This document shows, in pieces, positions 44,682 to 53,479 of a stretch of 64,000 nt of DNA. The notes under the pieces are model-generated. The model saw only the letters and a program-made list of their open reading frames with translations, did no database searches and was not told the DNA's origin. Positions within the stretch are counted from its first letter, which is position 1. Each line of letters begins with the position of its first letter. Source of the DNA: Porifericola rhodea (lineage in GTDB: Bacteria; Bacteroidota; Bacteroidia; Cytophagales; Cyclobacteriaceae); assembly GCF_030506305.1 (NCBI RefSeq), contig NZ_CP119421.1, forward strand, positions 2,496,501-2,560,500. The letters are read 5' to 3'. Both the position numbers and the translations under genes were made by a program.

Positions 44682-45695
44682 CTAACTCTTTTTTCTGAGC
44701 CAGTGGATGAGTCCGGCACTGAGGGCAGCAGTAACTACTGCTAAAACTGCTGTAGTATTTTTGTGGGTTGTAGTGGCTTCAAGCTCCAGGCTATGGTCTA
44801 CCGCCTGATGATCAAAAGTGCCATGCGATCCGCGATCTTCAGGAATAGGGTTCCAAAGGTTATGCGCGCGCCCTGGCTCTTCAGCGTTTTCTGTTTGCTG
44901 CCCCGAATAGCCTGTTTTTGCCAGCAGGTGATCCAGTAATCCCGGAAAAAGCTTGTTGCCAATGATGGTTTGCGCTGTTGCTGAGCCTACATAGACTGTG
45001 CGACGCTTGTGATGAGAAGCATAATAAATGGCTCTTGCGGCAACCTCTGGCTGATAAATTTTTCCCATAGGCTTGCCTTTTTTGGGCAAGCGAGATTTTA
45101 CCCATCCAAACTGAGTGGTATTCATGGCTGGCAAATGCACCATACTCAGGTTGATATTGCTATGGTCATGTATAAGCTCAGTTCTAAAAGAGTCGAAAAA
45201 ACCTTGTATTGCATGTTTGGAGGCACAGTAGGCAGACTGTAAAGGAATGCCGCGGTAAGAAAGCGCAGAGCCTACCAGTATTATTGAACCACTGTTTCTC
45301 TTTTGCATTCGCTTATAGGCAGCCATCGTTCCGTATACCTGCCCCAAGTAGGTTACATCAGTCACACGTTTGTACTCCTCTGCCTTCATTTCTTTTACTG
45401 GGGAAAAAACAGAGTTCATAGCATTGTTTATCCAAATACTGATGGGGCCCAGTTCCTCCTCTATTTTTTGTGCAGCAGCATCTACCTGTTCAAAATCTGC
45501 CAGATCTGCCTGAATAGCAAGACCTTTGCCTCCGAGTGCATCTACATCTTTACGAGCTCCTTCCAGCCCTTCTTTTCCTCTGGCAATGAGGCCAACTTTA
45601 TATCCTTTGCGGGCGTACTCTCTGGCTGTAGCTCTACCTACGCCTCCAGAGGCCCCGGTAATTACAACTACATTGCTTAGGTGTATAATTGACAT
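44682..45695 (-). CDS. SDR-family oxidoreductase with C-terminal membrane helix
   Basis: 337 residues. The SDR core has VVITGASGGVGRATAREYAR, GLIARGKEGLEGA, WINNAMNSVF, SGSIILVGSALSYRG and the catalytic YCASKHAI (YxxxK). Unlike the 246-residue SDR at 38.2 kb it has a 100-residue C-terminal extension ending in a membrane helix (TAVLAVVTAALSAGLIHWL) and KKS. NNA-M replaces the usual NNAG. It is probably anchored in the inner membrane. Its substrate is unknown. Confidence 0.9.
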   Translation of the reverse strand: MSIIHLSNVVVITGASGGVGRATAREYARKGYKVGLIARGKEGLEGARKDVDALGGKGLAIQADLADFEQVDAAAQKIEEELGPISIWINNAMNSVFSPVKEMKAEEYKRVTDVTYLGQVYGTMAAYKRMQKRNSGSIILVGSALSYRGIPLQSAYCASKHAIQGFFDSFRTELIHDHSNINLSMVHLPAMNTTQFGWVKSRLPKKGKPMGKIYQPEVAARAIYYASHHKRRTVYVGSATAQTIIGNKLFPGLLDHLLAKTGYSGQQTENAEEPGRAHNLWNPIPEDRGSHGTFDHQAVDHSLELEATTTHKNTTAVLAVVTAALSAGLIHWLRKKS

Positions 45696-45834
45696 ACGAT
45701 TAGTTTATATGAAGTATAAAATATTCTTGTACGTGATTTTAAAAAATGTTCTGAGCAGAAGATAGCCCTTAAAATTCTATGCTATGTATAACTTGCCTTC
45801 AGGAAGGGATTGTTTTACATATTAACGAAAAGAG

Positions 45835-45866
45835 CAAAAAAAACCTCATGCTGTTTAAACATGAGG
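45835..45866 (-). terminator. Intrinsic terminator after the 91-residue gene
   Basis: CCTCATG (45844-45850) pairs with CATGAGG (45860-45866); the plus-strand A-run at 45835-45843 becomes the U-tract. It supports the 91-residue gene as a real transcript. Confidence 0.75.
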
Positions 45867-45888
45867 TCTCCAATAAATTCTTTTATAA

Positions 45889-46164
45889 CTACTTCTGCAA
45901 ACTAACACGAGGAAGTACCGAGCGTATATCTATATAATCCAGATAAGGGCTTAGTTTTTTGCTTTTCTGAAAAGTATGCACATAAAATGTTGGTTTCCAG
46001 GGCAGCAGTGTAAGTCTCCATACTTCAATATAGAAGTCCTGAATGGCAAACAATTCTACTCTAAAGCCTAGCGCCTGTCGGCTGGCCAGGTAGATTCCGT
46101 AAAGATCTACGATTCCAATCTTCTTATTTAACTTAAGTTTTTTAAAAGCTTTAAACGATGACAT
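45889..46164 (-). CDS. Small unknown protein
   Basis: 91 residues, basic at the N-terminus (SSFKAFKKLKLNKKIG), then VDLYGIYLASRQALGFRVEL and a mixed region ending RSVLPRVSLQK. There is no signal peptide or membrane helix. A terminator hairpin sits just beyond the stop. I do not recognise a family. It may be a small cytoplasmic protein. Confidence 0.5.
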   Translation of the reverse strand: MSSFKAFKKLKLNKKIGIVDLYGIYLASRQALGFRVELFAIQDFYIEVWRLTLLPWKPTFYVHTFQKSKKLSPYLDYIDIRSVLPRVSLQK

Positions 46165-46471
46165 GTGCTCAAGGAGTTTCGGTTAAAAAATAGCAACTGC
46201 CGGATATTAGAATTGGATAATCCATACACACAGCCCACGAAGAAGCCCCTAATTGTTGTTATTCTTTTATTCCGGTGTATGCATATTATAAAAGCACAAA
46301 AGGCATAAAAAGTTATGAAGGGAGAGAAAATATAAGATAAATTAGTTATAAATACTCAATAATAATCTTGCTACTTCTTTAATATGCACTGCAGAAGTAA
46401 AAGAGGTATTTCAAGAAAATATTCTATATAAATATTTATATATTTAATTTACTTATTTACATTAAATTCAT

Positions 46472-46479
46472 TACATTTG
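46472..46479 (+). promoter_or_regulatory. Candidate -7 element for the tiny hydrophobic peptide
   Basis: TACATTTG matches TAnnTTTG, 31 bases before the 21-codon frame. A partial -33 TTTA is at 46448-46451. Confidence 0.4.
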
Positions 46480-46510
46480 TTATAGATATTTACTTTTAAA
46501 CATAAATGCT

Positions 46511-46576
46511 ATGGCCTGGATCGGATTTGTAATTTTAGTAATTACTTGGTGTTTGGAGTTAACACCCACCAAATAA
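46511..46576 (+). CDS. 21-residue hydrophobic peptide
   Basis: ATG at 46511 to TAA at 46574-46576. The product begins MAWIGFVILVITWCLEL and ends TPTK: one short membrane helix with two Trp and a Cys. It sits between a -7-type promoter element and a strong terminator, giving a predicted RNA of about 140 bases. It may be a membrane micropeptide, a type I toxin-like peptide, or merely an open frame in a small RNA. No RBS is visible, which is usual here. Confidence 0.4.
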   Translation: MAWIGFVILVITWCLELTPTK

Positions 46577-46605
46577 TAATTTTAAGAATATATATATTTA
46601 TAACT

Positions 46606-46628
46606 AAGGGGCACTAGCCCCTTTTTTT
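46606..46628 (+). terminator. Intrinsic terminator of the tiny unit
   Basis: AAGGGGC-ACTA-GCCCCTT, a perfect 7-bp stem with a 4-base loop, is followed by seven T's. It is the strongest evidence that the 46.5-kb unit is transcribed. Confidence 0.85.
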
Positions 46629-46831
46629 ATGTGCTTATTTTATTTTTAATTTTTACGATAGCAGCCTCTCAGCAATGTTACCAAAGGTTGTATTTTGAGA
46701 AAATTTCGGATAATATATAAAAGTCAGAGCAACGCCTGCTATTCTAAATAATTAGCATAACTCCATGAGGCTGGATGTAGGATTGCAGTATCTGCTTTTC
46801 TTATGCAATACTAACTAATACACAAGCACTT

Positions 46832-47625
46832 ATGAAAAAGACAATCTACTTCTTTACAATCACTTTTATACTTTCTGGTTTTTCTCTGTATGCTCAGCAA
46901 AATACCCTAACAAATGAGTAGCTCATCAAATAATATCAGGGATCAAGAATGGCTGATATATCCGGCAGCTTGGATATGTTGGGCCTGATGGATGTAGGTT
47001 TGATGGATCCTAAAATCTTCCCTCTCTGGAAAGACATTGAAAACTTTGAACATCAGATGGTAGGTATTGCATTTACGGTACGCTATGTGCCTACCCCTCG
47101 TCTTCCTTCACTGGGAGAAGTAAGCCAGGACGAATATAAAAACTATCGCGATCAGTGGTACACTAATATTTCCGGAGAACCATTTACGATATCCGCTCGG
47201 GAGATGTTATAGTGATTGATAATGTTGATGACGGCGATACTGCTACTACTGGTTCCAATAATAGTATGATCTGGAAAAATAAAGGTGCCGTAGGTATAGT
47301 ATCGGCAGGTGGGGTGGGTGATACAGATGAAATAATAAAACAAAAGAGACCCGTATACATGGATTACTTGAAAAAAGGCAGAAGAATACGCCCGGGACGG
47401 AGTGAACTGGAATCTTTTAATGAGCCTGTTGTCATTGGCGGTGTGTATATTCGTACGGGAGATGTTATAGTGGCTGATGGAGATGGTGTGATTGTAGTGC
47501 TAAGAGAAAAAGCTTTGGAAGTTGCAGGCACGGCACGCGAAGAAAAAAATATAGATATGGAGGCACTTAAAAAACTGTATCAGGAGTTGGGCATCCCGCT
47601 AGACTTTACGGTAGAACAACAATAA
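46832..47625 (+). pseudogene. Decayed exported RraA-family gene
   Basis: ATG at 46832 begins a signal peptide (IYFFTITFILSGFSLYAQQ). In-frame TAG (46919-46921) and TAA (46931-46933) interrupt the start of the domain. The frame then reads MADISGSLDMLGLMDVGL and, up to about 47180, VRYVPTPRLPS. A one-base shift near 47180-47187 then moves the RraA sequence to another frame: VIDNVDDGDTATTGSNNSMI, VGIVSAGGVGDTDEI and GVYIRTGDVIVADGDGVIVV. So the gene has two nonsense codons and one frameshift. RraA homologues bind aldol-type substrates or RNase E. The downstream half is otherwise well conserved. Confidence 0.9.
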
Positions 47626-47667
47626 GCTTACTCATTACATTAAAACCTAATTACTATATACCTTAAC

Positions 47668-48552
47668 ATGATAAAAAAACTAATTACCGCGACCGTATGC
47701 CTAATATTAATTTTTGCTTTACACACACAAGCGCAGGTAGATACACTTTTGCTCTGGCCTAATGGTGCTCCTGCTGCTTTGGGGGAAGCTGAGCAGGATC
47801 AGCCGATGCTGATTCGTTATCCTGCGCCTGAGCATCTTGCCAATGGCGCAGCAGTAGTAGTTTGCCCTGGCGGAGGGTATAATATGTTGGCTATGGACCA
47901 TGAGGGACATCAGGTTGCACGCTGGCTCAATAGCTTTGGTGTATCTGCTTATATACTAAGCTATCGTTTGGGGCGTAATGGTTACCGGCACCCGGTGCCC
48001 ATGAATGACGGCAAAAGAGCTATCCGTACTGTAAGGGCCAATGCTGCTGCCTGGGGAGTAGATCCTGAGCGTATAGGTATTTTGGGATTTTCTGCCGGGG
48101 GACATATGGCTTCTACCTTAGGCACTCACTTTGACGGAGGAATCAACACATCCAACGATAAAATAGAGAGAGTAAGCAGTCGCCCTGATTTTATGGTGCT
48201 ACTATATCCGGTTATTTCTTTTACAGAAGACTATCAGCATAGTGGTTCAAGAATTTCGCTCTTAGGAGAAAATGCTAATGAAGAAACCGTTCGCTTAATG
48301 TCTAATGAGCTACAGGTAAAAGATGATACACCTCCTACCTTTCTGGTACATACCACAGAAGACAAGTCCGTACCCCCAGAAAACAGTATCTTTTTCTATC
48401 TGGAGCTTAAGAAAAGAAATATACCGGCAGAAATGCACATCTTTGAAAAAGGCCGCCATGGATTAGGTCTGGGGCAAACGGGCTCTGCGTTTGCTCACTG
48501 GCCCCAACTGTGCGAAGACTGGCTTTTAGACAGAGGCTTGCTCAACGACTAA
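47668..48552 (+). CDS. Exported alpha/beta-hydrolase esterase (acetyl-xylan-esterase-like)
   Basis: 294 residues with a signal peptide (ATVCLILIFALHTQAQ). The fold has VVVCPGGGYNMLAMDHEGHQ (oxyanion-region HGGG-like), nucleophile Ser in GILGFSAGGHM, the acid in TTEDKSVPPENSI, and His in EKGRHGLGL. It resembles BD-FAE/axeA-type esterases that deacylate polysaccharides. It follows the decayed RraA gene by 42 bases, so the two were probably co-transcribed. Its stop overlaps the convergent gene by 4 bases. Confidence 0.9.
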   Translation: MIKKLITATVCLILIFALHTQAQVDTLLLWPNGAPAALGEAEQDQPMLIRYPAPEHLANGAAVVVCPGGGYNMLAMDHEGHQVARWLNSFGVSAYILSYRLGRNGYRHPVPMNDGKRAIRTVRANAAAWGVDPERIGILGFSAGGHMASTLGTHFDGGINTSNDKIERVSSRPDFMVLLYPVISFTEDYQHSGSRISLLGENANEETVRLMSNELQVKDDTPPTFLVHTTEDKSVPPENSIFFYLELKKRNIPAEMHIFEKGRHGLGLGQTGSAFAHWPQLCEDWLLDRGLLND

Positions 48553-49037
48553 AGCTGGGGCTGGCTGAGGTCATGGAGGGGAATGGCTAAATCATGCCGA
48601 ATCTTCTCTATGCTTTTTATCAAAGAGGCCTTCTTCTTTTTGCTTAGCAGATGAATTTTTACGTCTTCATCCAGAATGAGGTAAGCGTCATATTCAATAT
48701 GACGTACGGTAGAGCTTTGGTTGCTTAGAGAGTACATTCTCTGGGCAACTTTGCTGCTTCTAATCTGTAACTCTTGGAGTGAGCTAAAAGCCAGTGTCTT
48801 TCCGTTTTTGATACCCATAATTTCTACAAACTCTCTATAAGTTTTTTGTTTTAGGTCTAGCTTAAGGCCATACCTGCCGCTAAAAATAGCTATAGCTAAC
48901 AGTATGAGAATAATTGCTGGCATGTACCGTGACTGGCTTAGCAGTACCAGACTGGCGAATACCATCATAAAGCCTAGAAACTTGACATAGATTGGAAAAT
49001 ACGCTTCGGTATAGTAGGTATATTTCTGCTTTTTCAT
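48549..49037 (-). CDS. Small membrane protein with PH-like C-terminal region
   Basis: 162 residues. Two adjacent membrane helices (about 15-31 and 36-53) are followed by a cytoplasmic beta-rich region (LDLKQKTYREFVEIMGIKNG, DAYLILDEDVKIHLLSK) that resembles bacterial PH or YcxB-type folds. The function is not known. Its end overlaps the convergent esterase by 4 bases. The DJ-1-like gene lies 12 bases upstream on the same strand. Confidence 0.75.
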   Translation of the reverse strand: MKKQKYTYYTEAYFPIYVKFLGFMMVFASLVLLSQSRYMPAIILILLAIAIFSGRYGLKLDLKQKTYREFVEIMGIKNGKTLAFSSLQELQIRSSKVAQRMYSLSNQSSTVRHIEYDAYLILDEDVKIHLLSKKKKASLIKSIEKIRHDLAIPLHDLSQPQL

Positions 49038-49049
49038 AGCATAAGTTTG

Positions 49050-49610
49050 TTACGCCCGGTACGACATGCGCTTTCTAATTTGAGCTGCGGCATTTGTTCC
49101 TGCCCACTTTTCGCAAAGGTACAATCCTACATCTAAAGAGGAGGCTACTCCACCTGCAGTAACCACACCCTGATCTTCTACAATTCTTCCTTCTACTACT
49201 TGTTTGCAGTAGGGCTTTAGGGTATCATACTCCTGTTCGTTAGTAGTAGCTTTTTTGTTGATCAGAAATCCGGCAGCACCCAGTATAAGACTGCCCGTAC
49301 ATACCGAAATTTTTTGTTTGACGGGCTCGGCAGTACGTACCCAGTCCAGAAAAGCTTTGTTGTAGCGAAGTTTACGAGTGCCAAATCCACCGGGTACAAT
49401 TAGTGCATCGTAGCCAGCTAATGACTGTCTTATCTTGGTAGGTACAATCTGCAATCCAAAATTATCCGCTACGCTGTCTGTAAAGGCACACAAATCCCAC
49501 TGCAGATTGGAAATATATTTTAAAGATTTTAATCTGGAAACAGGGTCGTACACGCCAAAAAAATCCAACCAGGTAATGCCATCAAAAAGAATATAAGCGA
49601 CTCTCATCAA
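49050..49610 (-). CDS. DJ-1/PfpI-family protein
   Basis: 186 residues. It has the flavodoxin-like DJ-1 fold with AYILFDGITWLDFFGVYDP, IVPGGFGTRKLRYN and the nucleophile-elbow Cys in VCTGSLILGAAGFL. GGVASSLDVGLYL near the C-terminus is typical of the isonitrile-hydratase and AraC-N-terminal-like branch. It is intact and has no DNA-binding domain. It precedes the small membrane protein gene by 12 bases; its function is not known. Confidence 0.88.
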   Translation of the reverse strand: MMRVAYILFDGITWLDFFGVYDPVSRLKSLKYISNLQWDLCAFTDSVADNFGLQIVPTKIRQSLAGYDALIVPGGFGTRKLRYNKAFLDWVRTAEPVKQKISVCTGSLILGAAGFLINKKATTNEQEYDTLKPYCKQVVEGRIVEDQGVVTAGGVASSLDVGLYLCEKWAGTNAAAQIRKRMSYRA

Positions 49611-49704
49611 ATCATATGGGGTGATACAGAATTTCTTTTGCTAGAGTGGGCAATTTCTGAAAGCTTTTGATAATTTCTAATTTTATTCCTAAAAATCAAT
49701 CAGT

Positions 49705-50295
49705 ATGTGGCAGGCAGATAAGCAGATATTGAGCAAAAATATACATCAGTATATTTTAAAAAACGGAGAAGCTACGCTAAAGCTTAAAGACTTTATTCGT
49801 CTGTTGCAGGAGAGTCAAATATTTAGAGCGTACTTTAACCAGCTACTGGCCGATAGTCCTTTTGATGCCTTTTTCTGGGAATGTCGCCCTTTTAGTTTAA
49901 AGAGTTTATCCGCACCCTTTGAGTTTGTGCTTATCAGAAATAGAAAGTTGTCGTTAACAGAAGCCTCGCCAGATGCATTTTCCAGGTATTTTAGTGAGGC
50001 TAAAAGGGTAGTTGGTTTTAGTAATCTGAGTGGAGATGCCTACCTTCTGGTGCCTAAGCCAGAGGGTAGCTTAAACCAATATACACACCTGGCTACTTTT
50101 GTTAGAAAAGGTGCTCCTGAGCAGCAACAGGCTTTGTGGGAAGCATTAGGCATATGGCTAAACCAGCATGTTTCTCAAGCTCCTGTATGGTTAAGCACCT
50201 CCGGGTTGGGTGTACATTGGCTACACATTCGTCTGGATAGCTACGCCAAATATTATCAGTATGAACCTTATCGCAAGTTTAGACTAGCTAATTAG
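49705..50295 (+). CDS. DUF6940-type conserved protein
   Basis: 196 residues. The conserved segments include LADSPFDAFFWECRPF, FSNLSGDAYLLVPKP, YTHLATFVRKGAPEQQQALW and GLGVHWLHIRLDSYAKYYQY. This matches a small family of unknown function found in diverse bacteria and eukaryotes. There is no signal peptide, so it is probably cytoplasmic. It converges on the DUF1801 gene with an 8-base overlap at a palindromic GCTAATTAGC. Confidence 0.8.
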   Translation: MWQADKQILSKNIHQYILKNGEATLKLKDFIRLLQESQIFRAYFNQLLADSPFDAFFWECRPFSLKSLSAPFEFVLIRNRKLSLTEASPDAFSRYFSEAKRVVGFSNLSGDAYLLVPKPEGSLNQYTHLATFVRKGAPEQQQALWEALGIWLNQHVSQAPVWLSTSGLGVHWLHIRLDSYAKYYQYEPYRKFRLAN

Positions 50296-50668
50296 CCGTT
50301 TTACTTCTTTTGCTGCGGTAGGGCACTTCTTCATCTAAAAGCAAGGCCTCTTGTATAATCTCCTGTATCTTCTCCTCTGCTAAATCTTGCCTGCTTTTAA
50401 TTACGATACCTCTAATTTGCTTACGCCCTCTGTCTTCTAATAGTCCTTGCAAGTTAGATAACTCATTTCCTCGGGTAAAAGCTAGCTCTACCCCTTCTGG
50501 CTTTAAAGGGTTAAGGTAGCAAATCCAGCTCTTTCGGTAGTAAAAAGGTATTTTGTAGTTAATTTTACTACTTACACCGGGATTATCCATAAGCTTATGA
50601 TGCAGATACTGCATAATTCGTTTCTGTTCGCCCGAACTTTCCTCTATAAAAGATTCAACAGCATCCAT
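50288..50668 (-). CDS. DUF1801-domain protein
   Basis: 126 residues with the YdhG/DUF1801 fold: INYKIPFYYRKSWICYLNP, VELAFTRGNELSNLQGLLED and RKQIRGIVIKSRQDLAEEKI. The family resembles iron chaperone frataxin-like folds, but no function is proven here. It is cytoplasmic and ends in a basic tail (RSKRSKTAN). It overlaps the DUF6940 gene by 8 bases. Confidence 0.85.
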   Translation of the reverse strand: MDAVESFIEESSGEQKRIMQYLHHKLMDNPGVSSKINYKIPFYYRKSWICYLNPLKPEGVELAFTRGNELSNLQGLLEDRGRKQIRGIVIKSRQDLAEEKIQEIIQEALLLDEEVPYRSKRSKTAN

Positions 50669-51205
50669 ATTTTAGATATTTGTTACTAAAACCTACGAAA
50701 ATGAGTGCTTCAGGTCTGTAGTTTACCACTGCTCAATTATAAATTCTTCGTGAATTAACATCAGGCTTCTTGGTACAAAAAGCACAGTCTGGCACTGCCA
50801 GAATATACACTGATACTGAATTTAGTAACTCGAGCTGGTTTCTGAAAATAAAACTTTGCTTCAAAAGGTAGCAACCTTGTGTTTGGTAGAAATGGAACTT
50901 CTATTCTGGTGCTTATCTGTGGAATTGATTCTTTAGACTCAAAACTAAAAAGGAGGGAAAAAAGCAATACCGAAAACCGATAAAGCTTTTCTTTTTTCAA
51001 CATAAATCATGTTTATTATAACAAAAAGCAGTACAAAAAGAAACTTTATTTAAATAAACCAAATAAAGTTCTGTAATATTTGTGAGTTCTGTGAGCTGTT
51101 TCTTAAGCATTTTGTTATGTTTACACTATTGCTTGAGTAGTATGTTCAGTTTTTTAGGAGGTATATTTTGTGTAAATTATATGTGTCATCAAGCTGCTTC
51201 TGTCC
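50669..51205. other. Intergenic region with one doubtful ORF
   Basis: 537 bases. Only a weak 80-codon minus-strand frame (50761-51003) is seen. An AGGAGG-like segment near 51156 does not sit before a good start codon. Confidence 0.35.
50761..51003 (-). CDS. Doubtful small exported protein
   Basis: 80 residues. The N-terminus LKKEKLYRFSVLLFSLLFSF resembles a signal peptide. The rest (STRIEVPFLPNTRLLPFEAK) matches nothing I know. No terminator or promoter supports it. It may be a decayed or spurious frame. Confidence 0.25.
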   Translation of the reverse strand: MLKKEKLYRFSVLLFSLLFSFESKESIPQISTRIEVPFLPNTRLLPFEAKFYFQKPARVTKFSISVYSGSARLCFLYQEA

Positions 51206-52741
51206 ATGAAAGAGTTTCGTCACCGTGCCTGGAAAAACAAGATAGGACGCCACAAAGTATTCCCTTTTGAGTATCTACTGCCCGAAAACCTGGGAGATAT
51301 CCAAAGTGCCATTATGGAAGCAGAGCGTAAAGGCATCAGAATACGGGCAGTGGGAGCCGGGCATTCTTATTCAGATGTAGCCATGCCCGATGGTATGCTT
51401 TTGGATATGCGGCACTTAAACAAGCTCAAAATTTGTAATAAGAGTAAGCCGGAAGTAGCAGGTAATGCATTAGTAGAAGTAGAGGCAGGTATAAGTATAC
51501 ATAAATTAAACCGAGCCCTGGACGAAAAAGGTCTGGCCCTGATTAACATGGGAGCTATAGATAACCAGACAATTAGTGGAGCTATAGCAACTGGAACACA
51601 TGGGGGTGGCCGTCATTTAAAAGCCCTGTCTGGTATGGTGCGTTCCATATTACTGGTAGCTGCAGAAGGCAAATTGTACCGAATAGAACCAGAAAATGGC
51701 ATTACTAAAGCAGAGGAGTGTAGTAAAAATGTTCAGTTAATTCAGGATGATGAAGTGTTCAATAGTGTACTTCTTAGTATGGGGTACAGCGGAATAGTAC
51801 ATTCCTATATTATAGAAGTTAGACCAGCATACTGGCTGTACGAAAACCGCACAGCCATCAGCTGGGATCAGCTAAAACATCAGTTGCTGGACGGATCAAT
51901 ATTTAACGATTATGCTATCAAAGTTAATGGAAAGTACGTAAAAAAGCCGCTTAGGAGTCTTTTCGTAGTCATTAATCCATATGCAGTTAAAGGGGTACAT
52001 ACTTGTATGCTGGCCCGTACCTTTGAGGTAGACAAGCCAAATCACAGGAGCCTGCGCGACCGTAGTCGCAATCTATTAAGTCAAATTTTGGGTAGTATTC
52101 CTTTAACTTATTATCTCTCCTTATTTATCGTTAATTACTTGCCCTTTTTGGTACCAGCTTCTCTAGATCAGTCAATAAGAGCGGTAGAAGACCAGACATA
52201 TATTGATAAATCGTATAAGGTGTTGTTCCAGGGACTGGAATTTATTGCCAGTCAGGGGCATGGGGCGGAGTTTGCTTACGACATGCACCAGCCAGAAAAG
52301 TTTGTGGAGGTAATAGAGGCAATTTTTACTACTGTTAATAAGCTTAAAGAAAAGCTAGGCGTTTACCCCAGTTCAGCTCCCACGCTTCGTTTTGTAAAAG
52401 CTTCGGAGGCATATTTGGCTCCTGAGTATCAGATGGACGTTTGCTATGTAGGCAACCCTGCCTTGGTAAAGCAGAAGAAAGCGAAGCTCATCCTTAATGC
52501 GTATCAGGATCTTAACCTGAAAATGGGAGGCAAACCACACTGGGGCAAAATTACAAACCGCCTTGATGGTCAGGCTGAGCTTATTGAAAAGTGGTACCCC
52601 AGGTTGAAGCAATGGAAAAGTGTAATCTCTCGCTTTAATCCAAATGGAACTTTTTACAATGCTTTTGCCGAAAAGAGAGGACTTACTGCCGAACCTGGCG
52701 AAGCGATACAAGTCAGCAGGTATGCAAGTAGTAAGGTGTAA
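51206..52741 (+). CDS. FAD-binding aldonolactone-oxidase-like protein (D-arabinono-1,4-lactone oxidase family)
   Basis: 511 residues. The PCMH-type FAD domain (about 10-200) has IRAVGAGHSYSDVAMPDG, EVEAGISIHKLNRAL and GAIATGTHGGGRHLKALS. The ALO domain (about 210-500) has GYSGIVHSYIIEVRPAYW and the C-terminal KPHWGKI followed by FNPNGTFYN. The family oxidises sugar lactones such as L-gulono- or D-arabinono-lactone, or sugar alcohols. Its substrate is not readable. A terminator overlaps its stop. Confidence 0.9.
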   Translation: MKEFRHRAWKNKIGRHKVFPFEYLLPENLGDIQSAIMEAERKGIRIRAVGAGHSYSDVAMPDGMLLDMRHLNKLKICNKSKPEVAGNALVEVEAGISIHKLNRALDEKGLALINMGAIDNQTISGAIATGTHGGGRHLKALSGMVRSILLVAAEGKLYRIEPENGITKAEECSKNVQLIQDDEVFNSVLLSMGYSGIVHSYIIEVRPAYWLYENRTAISWDQLKHQLLDGSIFNDYAIKVNGKYVKKPLRSLFVVINPYAVKGVHTCMLARTFEVDKPNHRSLRDRSRNLLSQILGSIPLTYYLSLFIVNYLPFLVPASLDQSIRAVEDQTYIDKSYKVLFQGLEFIASQGHGAEFAYDMHQPEKFVEVIEAIFTTVNKLKEKLGVYPSSAPTLRFVKASEAYLAPEYQMDVCYVGNPALVKQKKAKLILNAYQDLNLKMGGKPHWGKITNRLDGQAELIEKWYPRLKQWKSVISRFNPNGTFYNAFAEKRGLTAEPGEAIQVSRYASSKV

Positions 52742-52762
52742 ATAAACTCACCTTTATTTTTT
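52733..52762 (+). terminator. Intrinsic terminator overlapping the ALO-like stop codon
   Basis: AAGGTG (52733-52738) pairs with CACCTT (52749-52754), followed by a T-run at 52757-52762. Confidence 0.65.
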
Positions 52763-52969
52763 CGCTACGAAGCAGGCTAACTGCTTTGCCTCAGGTAATA
52801 TTTAGTGTAGTAGTTTAGCTGTAGAGACAAAAGTAGAAGACATTTTATTAATTTCTTTTATTGTATAGGTACCTATAGCTAAGTAAAAAAATGGACTTTA
52901 CTGGTCTAAATAACTACGATTAATTTTAAAAATTGATTAAACTTAGCGGTAAATTATCTCTCTATTTGC

Positions 52970-53179
52970 AATGAGAAGATAAAAATACTGTATGAAATGG
53001 AAAAATGTCAAAAAACGCATAGGTATAGCTAAAAATTGAGAAGAATTGTATCTGATAATAATGGTATCATTGTAAACAGCAAACATAAATGTATTAACAT
53101 AAGCACTACAACAACAACCTAACTACTCTATATTTCTGTTTAAACAATTAAGGTGACTCATAGCAGTCACTTTTTTTTT
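52970..53179 (+). ncRNA. Candidate small RNA ending at a strong terminator
   Basis: The end is defined by the hairpin at 53153-53170. The start is a guess: TCTATTTG (52961-52968) matches seven of eight bases of the -7 element. Only a 15-codon frame (MKWKNVKKRIG) lies inside. It could also be an untranslated mRNA end. Confidence 0.25.
53153..53179 (+). terminator. Orphan intrinsic terminator
   Basis: GTGACT (53153-53158) pairs with AGTCAC (53165-53170), followed by nine T's (53171-53179). No gene ends nearby. Confidence 0.75.
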
Positions 53180-53448
53180 GCCAGCTCCCTTGCAACGATT
53201 TAGGTACAAGAAGACTAATTAATTCTATTGCTTCATTCCACAATCATAAGTCATCATAATCTCCTTCTGTCGGAATATATTGCTACGTACTTATGCTCAT
53301 TCTTAGCTTGACCTTATTTTTTTGGTATAAAGGATACACTATTCATGTTTTCTCAATTCTTTGTAGGTCAGTTTTTTACATAAATGAAATATTATAAGTA
53401 GCTATATCATAGGCTAAAATTAGCTACATGACTGACTAGTGTTAGGTA

Positions 53449-53479
53449 TTGTCCCTTATAAATGACTATTGTAATTTTG
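53449..53479 (+). promoter_or_regulatory. Promoter of the Xus-like operon
   Basis: TTG at 53449-53451, a 20-base spacer, then TAATTTTG at 53472-53479 fits the Bacteroidota -33/-7 consensus (TTG-N17-23-TAnnTTTG). It would start RNA near 53486, about 75 bases before the receptor gene. Confidence 0.6.

Larger units (their letters stand above)
46165..46831. other. AT-rich region with one tiny gene-like unit
   Basis: 667 bases. The only structure I see is the unit at 46472-46628 (promoter element, 21-codon frame, terminator), listed separately. The rest is AT-rich without clear features. Confidence 0.45.
52763..53448. other. Long intergenic region with a gene-less terminator
   Basis: The gap between the ALO-like and TonB-receptor genes spans 818 bases. 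I find no frame longer than 15 codons with features. A hairpin-T-run at 53153-53179 ends an otherwise gene-free stretch and may mark a small RNA. Confidence 0.45.

Noticed and set aside
50761-51003. Confident gene call for the 80-codon minus-strand frame
   Set aside because: No homology pattern, promoter or terminator was seen, so it is kept only as a doubtful entry.
53053-53071. Fur-box-like sequence TGATAATAATGGTATCATT upstream of the Xus-like operon
   Set aside because: It matches a Fur box only in part and lies about 400 bases before the likely promoter, upstream of a terminator, so it is unlikely to control the operon.
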